Counted from the stretch's first letter, positions 38,501 through 47,570 are shown. The stretch: DNA of 64,000 nucleotides from DATFVA01 sp963771705 (GCA_963771705.1 CAVYUP010000002.1:248001-312000); one strand, 5' to 3'. Translations and numbers: made by a program. Notes: a model not told the origin generated them from the letters alone.

Positions 38501-40348
38501 CAGGAATTATATAATTTAAGGGAAGATATAAGGGATATCGCGTATAAATCACGGTTGGAAATCAGAAGGCAGTTTACTGCCTGGCTTGGTGATGTCCAGC
38601 GTGTTGCTATTGATCCCGAAACAGGTGAAGAGTATCGCTGGGATGATGTTTTAATATTCGATCAGTCAATTTCAGAAAACGATCAGGATTTATTGAAGAA
38701 AGTTATCAGTGAGAATCAGATTATCCGTGAAGCAATTTTTCTCTTCAGCGGCGGTGTTCTGGTATCTCTGAATAATATATTGCCTTCCGGTGTCTGGATA
38801 AGCAATTATTCACAGAATGAAAACAGATCTGTTTTTCGTGTTACGGTTCAAACCAGATTCCAGGGAGGCTTCGACATAGCAGTTCATCTTACCAGGAATA
38901 CTTCTGTTGAAGATATTGAAGAAGAAATTAAATGGAAAGTTATTGCGGGAACTGAAATAAACGATGATAAACTTGCCGCTAAGTTCGGAGGGTTGTGGGA
39001 AAAATATAATTTGTGGACTGAAGAATTTATCGGTAATGAATCAATTGAAAGATTCATCAGACGCGAATATAAACGTAATGATGAAGCAGCATTTGAAAAG
39101 CTTCGGAACTTATGGAAGTTCTTTGTCTGGAATGCAGCCGCCGCTTATTTTAAGTTCTGGAAATTATCCGGGATGAAAGTTGAACTTGCGGATATTACTC
39201 CTGACGGGATAATTGTTTCTTCTCATGATTATCAGACGGGATGTATTATCACTTCTTTTTATAAAAGGAAACAAACGGATTCTATCCTTACGCTCATAAC
39301 GAATTTTTATGAAAGCTTTGTGAAACAAACGGAAGAAAGATATCCGCTCATAAAAAAAGCTTCCGTATGGAACTCAATATTTTCCGGAATTATTGAAGCC
39401 GGGGGATTGGATAACGGAATTGGCTTAATAAATAAATTCCGGGAAGAACTGGGAAGTTCTGAAATTAAAGAAAAAGATGAGATAATTAAAAGAATTAAAT
39501 CTTTTATTAGAAATGTAAAAGATGACGGCTTCCTCCCCAAGCAGCTTTATTTTGCGGTAAAAAGATTCCATCGCTGGTATCAGCTTAATCAGGATGCCTC
39601 GCTTGCTGCCCAGGCAGAGATGGTATATGAACTCTATGAAACTTACCGGCTTTTTGATCTTGAAGAGCAGTATCCGGCTGTAAGAACAAGATTCTTTCTT
39701 GAATCTGTTTTCTATGATTCCCCGCAAAGGTTTAAGGAGGTCTTAAAGGACTTAGCCTTGAAGCAGAGACATCGTAAGATATCTAAGGATGAGTCACTAA
39801 AACTTATTTCTTCATTGAATTTTGAATTTGAACTGGACGAAAAAGAAAATTATTTCATAACCCGCTTGGGTTATCCTCATCTTAAACCTTCAGATTCTGC
39901 CGCGCTTTTGAAAATGAAATCAGAACTGGCGGGACAGCCTAATCTTGTTGTGCAGCTGCAGGATAATGATGGAAATATGTTTACAATCAGGAACCCGGTT
40001 AATCCCAAAGAAATTTCGAAACTTCATCAGCTTTTCCTCGAAGCAAATCTTACTGTAAACTTCAGACCGGAGCATCAATATCTTGTTGCCGTCTCAGAAC
40101 GGGGATTTATTATAGGGGGGTTGTTTTATTACAGAAGCGATGAAGAAACGATTCATATGGAAAAAATTGTGGTATCTAATCGCTATAGACGAAAGGGAAT
40201 TAGCGAAGGCTTAATGAATGAACTGGTAAGCAGGTTGAAATCTGATAGTACTAAATTTGTCACTACAGGTTTCTTCCGTCCTGAATATTTCTACAGATTT
40301 GGTTTTAAGATAGAAAGAAAATATTCGGGCCTTGTTAAGGAACTATAA
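35567..40348 (+). CDS. Giant fusion: AMP-forming acyl-CoA ligase + unknown middle + GNAT acetyltransferase
   Basis: A single 1593-residue frame. Residues about 150-700 are an AMP-binding adenylating domain of the long-chain acyl-CoA synthetase type: LMYTSGTTGEPKG P-loop (near 310), FLPLYHTFGRW, GFGMTEATGG, WLATGDI, IDRKKEIYKNVKGE and a late PKGTFKRR Lys candidate. Residues about 720-1470 are helical, hydrophilic and match no family I recognise. About 150 residues precede the ligase core. The C-terminal 100 residues are a GNAT fold: FIIGGLFYY, MEKIVVSNRYRRKGIS (acetyl-CoA R-x-x-G loop) and FFRPEYFYRFGF. No carrier-protein motif (GxDSL) is visible, so it is not an ordinary peptide synthetase. 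No strong ribosome site precedes ATG 35567. Function unknown; activated acyl transfer or lysine acylation control are guesses. Confidence 0.9.
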   Translation: MSTQSISSLSGINDKLLAGKAALENTEIEDLLLDLQTEFGRALNEKPLNNDAETGIWLSIFDGLFSSGLAGQFIEKMDKDLFFSFGDYLASLQPESDSRIVSIIHNYLNLFRYSSFLQKIYNERRWDNLIHSLILQSSYTFDVLFSQRVDQYKKKTLFRVIKDHRTVDYNWQKTSEIVSVYRSSVIHLFYELQSENKFTSFLLDNSLDMALLDLACLTAGIVNVMIPANSVPEHVTFILNQTRSPLLFVTDEKQFAKIRSIKHQLPDLKIVVMLRGNATEEWVINFEEFKAMASGDGLKNDSVIKPDSLATLMYTSGTTGEPKGIMFSHTNIVYKRFCRAMAIPAIGEDDRFLAFLPLYHTFGRWLEMAGSIFWGAEYCFMENPAVETMIDNMQLVKPTIFISIPKKWIQLYEYITARVDIEVDNDSKIKKAVSEATGGSLSWGISAAGYLPPDVFTFLQRYGVELMSGFGMTEATGGITMTPAFEYRENSLGKALPGIEIKLDEDGEILIRGPYVMMNYYNQEPEETFDAEGWLATGDIMKMDKDGFIEIIDRKKEIYKNVKGETIAPQKIENLFRDFEFVKQVFLVGDHRPFNSVLIFPDLESESSPLVGMDEQQRQEYFSSIIVTVNNFLAPFERILDFKLIDRPFSDAYHELTPKGTFKRRIIEKNFEQLIKSMYKKDHLSLPLGKHEVKIPNWFLREKGALSRDVILTGNNLSIPKVKSSLIIKKLNEKQNVFQVGNFSYLINSKQLDLQDILTNPFYFLGNVQLVEFAGQGIFRWFRKSEAEKDIEFMEKIIPVKNGEEFSDSFDGILESGEISIYGLHCAAVLLQSEIPDENEKAINYFDDILKDITSNHYKLAVEIAFRPDLINNVSIQRKMFIAALGTLRRDNFQKLLDMYARLSPDFINNEIIAEINYISRGTDNLKEIEVILQKQIEAADPQADLSVTAIPQLFKLLVSYGINHPLSYERIRRTFLLQELYNLREDIRDIAYKSRLEIRRQFTAWLGDVQRVAIDPETGEEYRWDDVLIFDQSISENDQDLLKKVISENQIIREAIFLFSGGVLVSLNNILPSGVWISNYSQNENRSVFRVTVQTRFQGGFDIAVHLTRNTSVEDIEEEIKWKVIAGTEINDDKLAAKFGGLWEKYNLWTEEFIGNESIERFIRREYKRNDEAAFEKLRNLWKFFVWNAAAAYFKFWKLSGMKVELADITPDGIIVSSHDYQTGCIITSFYKRKQTDSILTLITNFYESFVKQTEERYPLIKKASVWNSIFSGIIEAGGLDNGIGLINKFREELGSSEIKEKDEIIKRIKSFIRNVKDDGFLPKQLYFAVKRFHRWYQLNQDASLAAQAEMVYELYETYRLFDLEEQYPAVRTRFFLESVFYDSPQRFKEVLKDLALKQRHRKISKDESLKLISSLNFEFELDEKENYFITRLGYPHLKPSDSAALLKMKSELAGQPNLVVQLQDNDGNMFTIRNPVNPKEISKLHQLFLEANLTVNFRPEHQYLVAVSERGFIIGGLFYYRSDEETIHMEKIVVSNRYRRKGISEGLMNELVSRLKSDSTKFVTTGFFRPEYFYRFGFKIERKYSGLVKEL

Positions 40349-40443
40349 ATTTAGTTTTGTAGTGACTATCCGTGATATTTGACAAAGTTATTGATCTAAA
40401 AAAAATATAACTTTAGATGAGTTAAAATATATATGTGAGTTGA

Positions 40444-40677
40444 GTGGAAACAATATTTGAACATAATGTCACGAAGAAAGAACTTGAACTACTTAAGGGA
40501 TTCAATCCTGTTGGAAAAATATCCAGTCGTGAGAATTATCTGAAAGAAAAGAATGAAGACAGGTCTTTGGCAGATCTCTACCGTCTTTACGTTCTTCGCG
40601 GAGATAATTATAAGGCAGAAGAGTTCCTTAATAGGATTCACGATATGCGTTATAAATATTTACTGTCATCATTTTGA
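40444..40677 (+). CDS. Small hypothetical protein
   Basis: A 77-residue frame from GTG 40444, directly after an in-frame TGA, so no earlier start exists. It is hydrophilic and predicted mainly helical, with ELELLKGFNP, SLADLYRLYVLRGDNYKAEEFLNRI and a basic-aromatic end. Codon use resembles neighbouring genes. No motif, membrane segment or signal peptide. The position 95 bases after the giant fusion gene on the same strand may mean co-expression. It may be a chance frame; I favour a real gene because of its regular amphipathic helices. Confidence 0.55.
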   Translation: METIFEHNVTKKELELLKGFNPVGKISSRENYLKEKNEDRSLADLYRLYVLRGDNYKAEEFLNRIHDMRYKYLLSSF

Positions 40678-40925
40678 AAGTCGTTGTTGAGAGAGTCTTT
40701 TCTTCTTAAGCGGATCAATTAAATTTGGGACAAGCATCCCTGGGGTATATATTTAAAATCGCTCAGACCTTTCTTATTATAATGATTAAAAATCACTAAT
40801 TTTATCCCCTAATTATCTGTTAATTATATTTTACCATCTTTGACGGAAGCTATATGAGAACAGTTCTGCTCCTTACTGTGTCGAATATGTTTATGACGGC
40901 TTCCTGGTAAGGTCATATTTATTTT

Positions 40926-41447
40926 TTATTCTTCCTCCATGGAGGATGTATGAGCGGCAAGTGAATCATATTCCGCTCCTGTCATACCGGGCAGCTTCTC
41001 AATGAAAGCAACCATCGACCATATTTTATCATCAGAATGAGTTACACCCCAGGCTGGCATACCTGTCATCTTAATTCCATTCTTTGTAACCCAGAATAGT
41101 TCTTCGGGGGGCATATCTTTTGCACTATGGGCAAGATCCGGGGCTTTTGGATTTAATCCTTTGGCTAGTTCTGTTTCTTCTTTTCCCGGAGCACCGTGAC
41201 ACCCCTTGCACATTGCATTATAATGGGCGAACCCTTCTTTGATTTTTTCGGGGGAATTGAGAGCAGGAACAGAAATGCCTTCTGCATGCTTTTCAACAGA
41301 GTTATCCATGGTCGTACTCAATATCCATCGGGAAAATCCTGGTTCCTTGTTTGCTGCACTTACATTGTACCATCCGGAATATATAATAATTAATCCTATA
41401 ATGATCAGAACAACGATTGTTACTACAACGCCTGCAAAAAATCTCAT
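40926..41447 (-). CDS. Membrane-anchored monohaem cytochrome c
   Basis: A 173-residue electron carrier. An uncleaved N-terminal membrane anchor (about 3-24) is followed by a periplasmic cytochrome c domain with haem site CKGCH (Cys80, Cys83, His84) and a distal Met candidate in IKMTGMPAWG. The fold looks like the small class I cytochromes related to CccA or the cbb3/alternative-complex-III partners. AAGGAAAAG precedes the ATG on the minus strand. It lies 130 bases after the nuoN stop on the same strand, behind the membrane-arm complex I genes, so it may be co-transcribed and serve as redox partner; that is inference. About 250 bases between it and the small plus-strand gene hold no recognisable gene. 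Confidence 0.92.
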   Translation of the reverse strand: MRFFAGVVVTIVVLIIIGLIIIYSGWYNVSAANKEPGFSRWILSTTMDNSVEKHAEGISVPALNSPEKIKEGFAHYNAMCKGCHGAPGKEETELAKGLNPKAPDLAHSAKDMPPEELFWVTKNGIKMTGMPAWGVTHSDDKIWSMVAFIEKLPGMTGAEYDSLAAHTSSMEEE

Positions 41448-41577
41448 TTTACTTTTCCTTACTAAATAAAATTTGTTTAATGTTAAAACAAGTTATTTTT
41501 ACCTTATAATATTGTGATACAGAGCGCTGTCCTGGAATTGATTATGGTTTGGGCCATTCGTATGCATCCGCTTAATA

Positions 41578-43002
41578 CTATAATAACATATTGCTTATGA
41601 GATCTGTAATTTTCAAAACTGATGCGGGGAAGACACCAAAGAATATTGTTCCCGCGGTACATAGAGCTGCGGCCACAACGTAGTAAAAATCATTTCCGGG
41701 TTTTATATCAATAACTGGTTTTTTCATGTAAATTTCAGCAATTACTGAAACATAATAGTATAGTGCAATTGTCAGGTTTATTATAGCTATAATAACCAGC
41801 CATAAGTATCCTCTATCTATTGCATCGCTGATTATGAAAACTTTCCCGGCAAATCCTGCTAACGGCGGTATTCCTGCAAGGGATAAAAAAGATAGTGCCA
41901 TCACAACTGCAGTGAAAGGAGCGGTCCTGCCTAGTCCTCTGAACAGGATGATGTCATCACTGCCGAAATTCCGTTCTATCTGAGATATTACGCTGAAAGC
42001 TCCCATATTCATAAAAATATAAGCAGCCAGGTAGAAGCCCGCATGGGATACGGCAGTTTCAATATTATCTGCTGAAGCGGCTGCCATCAAAATTAAGCCC
42101 GACTGGGCGATACTGGAATAGGCCAGAAGACGCTTTAATTTCGTTTGACGGAGAGCTATAAGGTTACCGGTGGTCATTGTTACAGCGGCAAATATCGCCA
42201 GAATTAAACTCCAGTCGGCAGCATTATCCTGGTAAGCGGTCAGAAGAAAACGGAGCAATCCTGCAAACCCTGCAGTCTTGGGAACGACAGAGAGAAAACC
42301 AGATACGGGAGCGGTGGAACCTGCGTAAACGTCAGGTGCCCAAAAATGAAAAGGTATAAGAGTTATCTCAAATCCATACCCTATAAGGATCAGTGAAAGG
42401 GAAATAAAAATCCAGGCGCTGCTGCTGGTCTTAAGACTTATACCGATGATCCTCAAATCAAGACTCCCGGTTAGTCCGTAAAGAAAAGTCAGTCCAAAAG
42501 CCATTACTGCAAGGGCGACAGCAGCAAAGATAAAAAACTTCAGGGCTGCCTCATTGGCCATCTTATCTTTTCTGACAGCAGAAACAAGGACGTAAACAGC
42601 AAGGCTCATCATCTGAAGAAATAATATTATTAATCCAAGATCCATACTGGATGAAATACACATTGCTCCCAGTGTGGCGAAGAGCAGGGCTATAGGTGTA
42701 TGGGCTGTATGGGAATTCTTCTTGAAATAGAAAATCATCAGTAATTGGGTAATGATTGAACCTGATAGGATGAGTATCTTAAATACAGTCCCAAAATTGT
42801 CAATAGCATAGGTGCCTTTAAATATATCGAAAGAAGGCCAGGAGAGCATCCTGAAAGAAAACAAACCAGCAGATAGTAAAGACAACAGAGTAAGATATGA
42901 AGGTATAAGCTGATTTTTCCCTTTTACCCAGCCTGCAATAGGAATATACCCGAGGGCAGATCCGGCTATAATAAGTTCGGGAATTATTGCCCATAATTTC
43001 AT
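41578..43002 (-). CDS. nuoN: Complex I membrane subunit NuoN, divergent
   Basis: A 474-residue antiporter-like subunit with about 13-14 membrane helices and the signature LIPFHFWAPDVYAGS. In canonical NuoN TM5 carries a Glu (IELxSL) and TM7 a Lys (FKLxxxPFH), both needed for proton transfer. Here TM5 reads FLQMMSL (Gln130) and TM7 reads GFEITLIPFH (Glu212). The TM8 Lys (PKTAGF, Lys242) and the TM12 Lys (GFAGKVF) are kept. So the protein is intact in length but has an altered proton path. It starts 4 bases after the nuoM stop and is the last Nuo gene of the operon. No frameshift is visible. Confidence 0.93.
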   Translation of the reverse strand: MKLWAIIPELIIAGSALGYIPIAGWVKGKNQLIPSYLTLLSLLSAGLFSFRMLSWPSFDIFKGTYAIDNFGTVFKILILSGSIITQLLMIFYFKKNSHTAHTPIALLFATLGAMCISSSMDLGLIILFLQMMSLAVYVLVSAVRKDKMANEAALKFFIFAAVALAVMAFGLTFLYGLTGSLDLRIIGISLKTSSSAWIFISLSLILIGYGFEITLIPFHFWAPDVYAGSTAPVSGFLSVVPKTAGFAGLLRFLLTAYQDNAADWSLILAIFAAVTMTTGNLIALRQTKLKRLLAYSSIAQSGLILMAAASADNIETAVSHAGFYLAAYIFMNMGAFSVISQIERNFGSDDIILFRGLGRTAPFTAVVMALSFLSLAGIPPLAGFAGKVFIISDAIDRGYLWLVIIAIINLTIALYYYVSVIAEIYMKKPVIDIKPGNDFYYVVAAALCTAGTIFFGVFPASVLKITDLISNMLL

Positions 43003-43006
43003 TGGC

Positions 43007-44486
43007 TTATAGTATCGCTGTTAATAATTTAGTTCCCCCCTCAATTAACCCTGTCAGATATCCCGGCAGGATACCAAGGAACAGAGAAATTGAAATTAAT
43101 GCGCTGATGATAAAATTATTTCTGGTGTTTAACTCGGAAACAGGAGGCATATCATCCGGTGGTTTTCCAAACATCATATTCACAACGATTTTGAGGTATA
43201 AAGCTGTCATAAGGATAAGTCCGATGACTATTCCTGCTGCTGCCCAGATGTTTTCTCCTACTGAAGCCCCGATAACCTGGAATTCAGCGATAAATCCGGA
43301 GAAACCTGGAAGACCCAGCGAAGCAAAAGCTAATATCCCCAGCATTGCACTGAAAACAGGTACTTTACCGAGAAGTCCCCCGAATCTATCTATTTTCCTG
43401 GTGCCTGCTTTGTGCTGAAGCATCCCTGCAATAAAGAACATTCCGCCGGTTAAAAGACCATGACTTATGATCTGGTATGCAGCACCGTTTAAGGCGAGCT
43501 GTTTTATATTATCATTTTGTGCCAGTCCCCAGATTCCTGCGGCCGTCATAATATAACCCATATGGTTAATAGAAGTATAAGCAATCAGCCTTTTAAGATC
43601 CTTCTGTGCCAGGGCGGCAAGTGCCGAATATATCATTGAGAATATTCCTAAAAGTATAAGCCATAAATTATAATGGGAAACAGCAAAAGGAAGTGCGGGG
43701 ATCATTACTCTGAGTATGCCGTAAGCTCCCATCTTTAGTTGTATTCCTGCAAGAATAACACTACCTTCAGTGGGTGCTTCAACGTGAGCATCAGGAAGCC
43801 AGTTGTGAAGAGGGAAAGTTGGAAGTTTTACCCCGAACCCTATCAGCATCCCAAGCATTACAAACCCTCCTGTCTGCACTGCTCCGGCAAATGGTTGTGC
43901 CTGAATAATTTTTTGAAGAGAGAATGTATGTGGCTGAACGGAGAGATATAGGGCAAGGAATGAAATAAGCATCGCAAGACTCCCTGCTCGTGTATACAGG
44001 AAAAACTTCATTGCGGCATATTTCCTTCTTTCACTTCCGAAAATACCTATGATGAAGTACATTGGCACTAATCCTACTTCAAAAAATAAATAGAAGAGGA
44101 GCAGGTCCATCGAAGAAAAACAACCCTAGTAACCCTGTATGCATCAGAAGAAAGAGAAATGCATGCTCTTTAGCTCTTTCCTGTTCTTTTATAACATAAA
44201 GCATAACCATCAGCATTAATACATCAGTAAGAAGAATTATGGGTAATGATAATCCGTCTACGCCTATGGTGTATCCGGCATTTATTGAAGGTATCCATGG
44301 AATATCGGTAACCCATTGCATGCCTCCGTTTGATACATCGTAACCAGCCAGGATAATAACTGATAGAATTAGTGTAATTACAGCTCCTGTCAGAGCGGTT
44401 ATCCGTACAGCTTTTCCTTTATTTTTAGGAAATAGAAGAATGATTAAACCTGTAAACAACGGAAAGAAAATATTTGTTGTTAACAT
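43007..44486 (-). CDS. nuoM: Complex I membrane subunit NuoM (frameshifted)
   Basis: Proton-translocating antiporter-like subunit, about 492 residues if repaired. The first frame covers 44486-44079 and ends in nonsense after MHTGLLGLFF. The second frame takes over at SMDLLLFYLFFEVGLVPMYF and runs to 43007. One base too many, most simply a T of the minus-strand T5 run (plus-strand A run 44116-44120), explains the break. The key residues are all present: TM5 Glu in FFEVGLVP, TM7 Lys in FGVKLPTFPLHNWLPDAH, TM8 Lys in LKMGAYGILR and TM12 Glu in FIAEFQV. Thus the gene looks under selection for function and the break is probably a sequence error. Starts 59 bases after nuoL. Confidence 0.92.
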
Positions 44487-44545
44487 ACTTTTATCAGGGA
44501 TATGAGGTTAATTGAGTTAAAAATGAACACGATTAATCACCATAT

Positions 44546-46471
44546 TTAGAAAATGAAAAATGCTCCGGCAGCGGCAGCGGTAATAATTATCCATAAAAAT
44601 ATGAACAGGGTATAAACAAAGATTTTACCTGACTGCAGCTTCCTTAATTCTTTACCCGCATTCGAAAAAGAAAATGCAAGTTTGTCTGCTTTTTGTGAAA
44701 AGCCGTTTACTTCGGTTCTCTCTACTCCGTCTGCCCATTGCAGAATGAATGAAGACATCCCCTGAGCCGATTTGTCCAGAGCAGTTTCACTCCTGTCGTT
44801 AAAACCTGCAAGTATCAATACTAGTCCGCTGAGTCCTTTAATAGAGGAATCAAGAGCGCCTTCCAGATAATTAACAACTGTCGAAGCAAATTGAGTGATC
44901 TTTACAGGGATCAGGACAAACATATTGATCGCATTAACTATGTAAGAAAATAGATTCCCGAAAGAAGGAACTGGCCCTGATTTTAAGACTCTGAAAGTTC
45001 CATAAGCTAAACCTGATATACTGGCCCCTATAGCCGCACTTCTCCAACCCCAGCCGATAGAAGGGGCGGAAGTAAAATCTAAAAGTGATTCAATACTCAG
45101 CTTAAGGATGTAACCCGTGATAACTGCCGCTCCAGCTAAAACAAACATCGAATAAATTATTACTTTTCCTGGTTTTTCTGCCTTAAGATCCTTTTCCCCG
45201 TTCCAGTTGGCAAAAATTGATGCACCTGCCCTTGATATATAAACTCCGGCAAGGAAAATCAGTAAAAGCATAAAAACAGCGTATATTGCTCCGTGTTTAA
45301 GTGCATGCGACATAATTTCATCTTCACTCCAGAATCCTGCAAAAGGAGGGAAGCCTGCTAAAGCGAGTCCGCAAAGCACAAAAGCTGCCGCTGTATATGG
45401 AAGATACTTTCTCAGGCTCCCCAGTTTACGAATGTCCTTCGTCCCGGCTGAATGACCTATTACTCCGGCTGTAAGGAATAAACCCGCTTTGAAAACTGCA
45501 TGCACCGTTAGGTGGAAAGCTGCAGCCAGTGCCCCTCCAAGTCCTATGGCAAAGTACATTTCACCTAATTGGGAGATGGTAGACCACGCAAGAATTCTTT
45601 TTATATCATACCTTGTTAATGCCGCTAAGGCAGCTGCTAATGCAGTGATTCCGCCTACCCATGTGATATAATTCAGTGTAATTCCCGACGCTTCATAGAG
45701 CGGAAATAATTTTAGCAGTAAAAAGACTCCTGCTGCTACCATGGTGGCAGAATGGATCAATGCTGATACAGGGGCAGGACCTGCCATAGCATCCGGAAGC
45801 CAGGAAGTAAAAGGAAGTTGAGCACTTTTACCTAGTGCTGCAGTGAGAAAAAGGAATGAAAGTAATACTAAACTTATGTTTTTATCTGCATTGAGATTAT
45901 TCAAAAAAGAAGAAATGTCAGTTGAACCATAATGTATCATAATTAGTAGTAATGCTAATAAAAATCCGAAGTCTCCAAACCTTGTCATCAGAAAAGCTTT
46001 ACGTGAAGCCTCTTTTGCATCCGATTCCCTGAACCAGAATCCGATTAGAAGGAAGGATGATAATCCAACAAACTCCCAGGAGATGAAAGTTAGGATGAAT
46101 GAATCGGAGAGAACTAGTAGAAGCATCGAGCCGACAAAAAATGAAATAACCCGAAAGTAAAACGTACGCCTGTCTTCGATAAATTTAATAGAAAAGATCG
46201 TAATTATTAATCCTATTGCTGCTGCAATTAATGAAGATAACCATTCAAGCCCTCTCATCATTAGAGAAAAAGTCAGCTTAAACCCTGCGCTCGAGAGCCA
46301 GATCGTGTCTATTTTTACTCTGTCATTACTTAAGATAATTATTAGTATCAGGGAGACGGACGTAAAAAAAGAAGAGATAAGTCCGGGTTTATCTTTTATG
46401 ATTTTAACCGGACAAGATAAAATTAAGGCGGCAGTTAATGGCATTAAAGGTATTAATAGTAAAAGAATCAT
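44546..46471 (-). CDS. nuoL: Complex I membrane subunit NuoL
   Basis: A 641-residue subunit, the distal antiporter-like piece with the long lateral helix at the C-terminus. TM5 Glu (SWEFVGLSSF), TM7 Lys (LGKSAQLPFTSWLPDAM) and the TM8 His (ALIHSATMVAAG) are conserved. The TM12 Lys of the usual FFSKDEI motif is replaced: FWSEDEIM, with Glu383 at that site. The C-terminal 150 residues include an amphipathic stretch and a final membrane helix as expected for HL and TM16. The start overlaps the nuoK stop by 4 bases. Confidence 0.95.
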   Translation of the reverse strand: MILLLLIPLMPLTAALILSCPVKIIKDKPGLISSFFTSVSLILIIILSNDRVKIDTIWLSSAGFKLTFSLMMRGLEWLSSLIAAAIGLIITIFSIKFIEDRRTFYFRVISFFVGSMLLLVLSDSFILTFISWEFVGLSSFLLIGFWFRESDAKEASRKAFLMTRFGDFGFLLALLLIMIHYGSTDISSFLNNLNADKNISLVLLSFLFLTAALGKSAQLPFTSWLPDAMAGPAPVSALIHSATMVAAGVFLLLKLFPLYEASGITLNYITWVGGITALAAALAALTRYDIKRILAWSTISQLGEMYFAIGLGGALAAAFHLTVHAVFKAGLFLTAGVIGHSAGTKDIRKLGSLRKYLPYTAAAFVLCGLALAGFPPFAGFWSEDEIMSHALKHGAIYAVFMLLLIFLAGVYISRAGASIFANWNGEKDLKAEKPGKVIIYSMFVLAGAAVITGYILKLSIESLLDFTSAPSIGWGWRSAAIGASISGLAYGTFRVLKSGPVPSFGNLFSYIVNAINMFVLIPVKITQFASTVVNYLEGALDSSIKGLSGLVLILAGFNDRSETALDKSAQGMSSFILQWADGVERTEVNGFSQKADKLAFSFSNAGKELRKLQSGKIFVYTLFIFLWIIITAAAAGAFFIF

Positions 46472-46779
46472 CCCTTTAACTCCTTGTATTTATCAACCTG
46501 AACTGTTTTTCTGTTTCGGTAAAGAAGCATCATAATCGCCAGTCCTACTGCCATCTCAACGGCGCCTATGGTAACTATGATTATCGTGAATATCTGGCCT
46601 GAATAATCGGAAGGCTGAATATAACGCCAGAATACAACGATATTAAGTCCTACGGCATTTAGTAATAATTCTATACCCATTAATACCATCACCGCAGTTC
46701 GTTGAGCCAGTATGGCATACACACCGATCCCGAACAAAACTACAGATACTATAAGGTAGGCATTAATAGGAAGGGTCAT
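46468..46779 (-). CDS. nuoK: Complex I membrane subunit NuoK
   Basis: A 103-residue three-helix subunit related to MrpC. Both functional glutamates are visible: LMGIELLLNAVGLN in TM2 and GAVEMAVGLAIM in TM3. Length is normal. Translational coupling with nuoJ (4-base overlap 46776-46779) and nuoL (46468-46471) on either side. Confidence 0.96.
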   Translation of the reverse strand: MTLPINAYLIVSVVLFGIGVYAILAQRTAVMVLMGIELLLNAVGLNIVVFWRYIQPSDYSGQIFTIIIVTIGAVEMAVGLAIMMLLYRNRKTVQVDKYKELKG

Positions 46780-47570
46780 TTCTCATCCTTCGATTTCTCA
46801 TACAGAGCTTTTAAGTCTATCTTGTAAAATGGTTCAACCGGATCCTCAGCAACTTGAGGTGGATCTTCATTTATAGCCGAAGCATTATCCCTGTCTTTGG
46901 AGTCGGGATGTTTGCCGGGACGTGCAAGGTATATTGCACCGTATATCCCCAGCAGTATCATCAATCCTGCACCTTCAAAGGCCATCATATATTTACCCAT
47001 CAGTAGTGTCCCGATCCTGTGGGAAGAATCCTGGTCGGGAATAAGATTTTTAACCGGCCAGTCAGGAAACACAAGTAAAAGAACCATAAATAATATTGAT
47101 ATAGATACTCCGATCCAGGCTGCATAGGGTTTGAGGGATGTGAACATAGACATATCCATGTCCATATCCATCCCGCCGCTGTTATCGTTATCCTCTCCAT
47201 CCTCATGATGATGAGAATTAGAATTATTACTATGATCAGCGTGCTTTTTTGGGAGAAGTCCCCTTGAAAATAATTTTTCAATCAGGGGCATCTTCATTTT
47301 TGCCATCATATCGCCGCCGGGATCATGGGAGAATAGTACCATAAACAATATCATCACTAACATTCCGCCGATGTACATCATAATCTGAAGCATTCCCAGC
47401 AGATCAGCCATCAGGAGAATAAACAACCCTGCCACACCTATAAAGGATGCCATCAGGAAAATTCCGCTGCGGAACATGCTCATAGTGGTTGTCATGCCCA
47501 GGGCTCCCGCAACAGAAATAAATGAAAAAACAGCGAATGCAAATATTTGTGCCGTCTCTCCTATATTCAT
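46776..47570 (-). CDS. nuoJ: Complex I membrane subunit NuoJ with His/Asp/Met-rich insertion
   Basis: A 264-residue subunit. I start at the ATG of MNIGETAQIF (47570) because it overlaps the nuoH stop by 4 bases like the other junctions and gives a normal N-terminus; a longer frame to 47648 lies inside nuoH. Helices 1-3 are standard, with LQIMMYIGGMLVMILFMVLF as the TM3 that carries the pi-bulge in other species. Unusual is residues about 109-142: a low-complexity loop with clustered His (SHHHEDGED) and an alternating Met-Asp run (GGMDMDMDMSMF) between TM3 and TM4. That loop resembles metal-binding tails and is absent from NuoJ proteins I know. The C-terminus is a charged 50-residue tail. Confidence 0.92.
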   Translation of the reverse strand: MNIGETAQIFAFAVFSFISVAGALGMTTTMSMFRSGIFLMASFIGVAGLFILLMADLLGMLQIMMYIGGMLVMILFMVLFSHDPGGDMMAKMKMPLIEKLFSRGLLPKKHADHSNNSNSHHHEDGEDNDNSGGMDMDMDMSMFTSLKPYAAWIGVSISILFMVLLLVFPDWPVKNLIPDQDSSHRIGTLLMGKYMMAFEGAGLMILLGIYGAIYLARPGKHPDSKDRDNASAINEDPPQVAEDPVEPFYKIDLKALYEKSKDEK

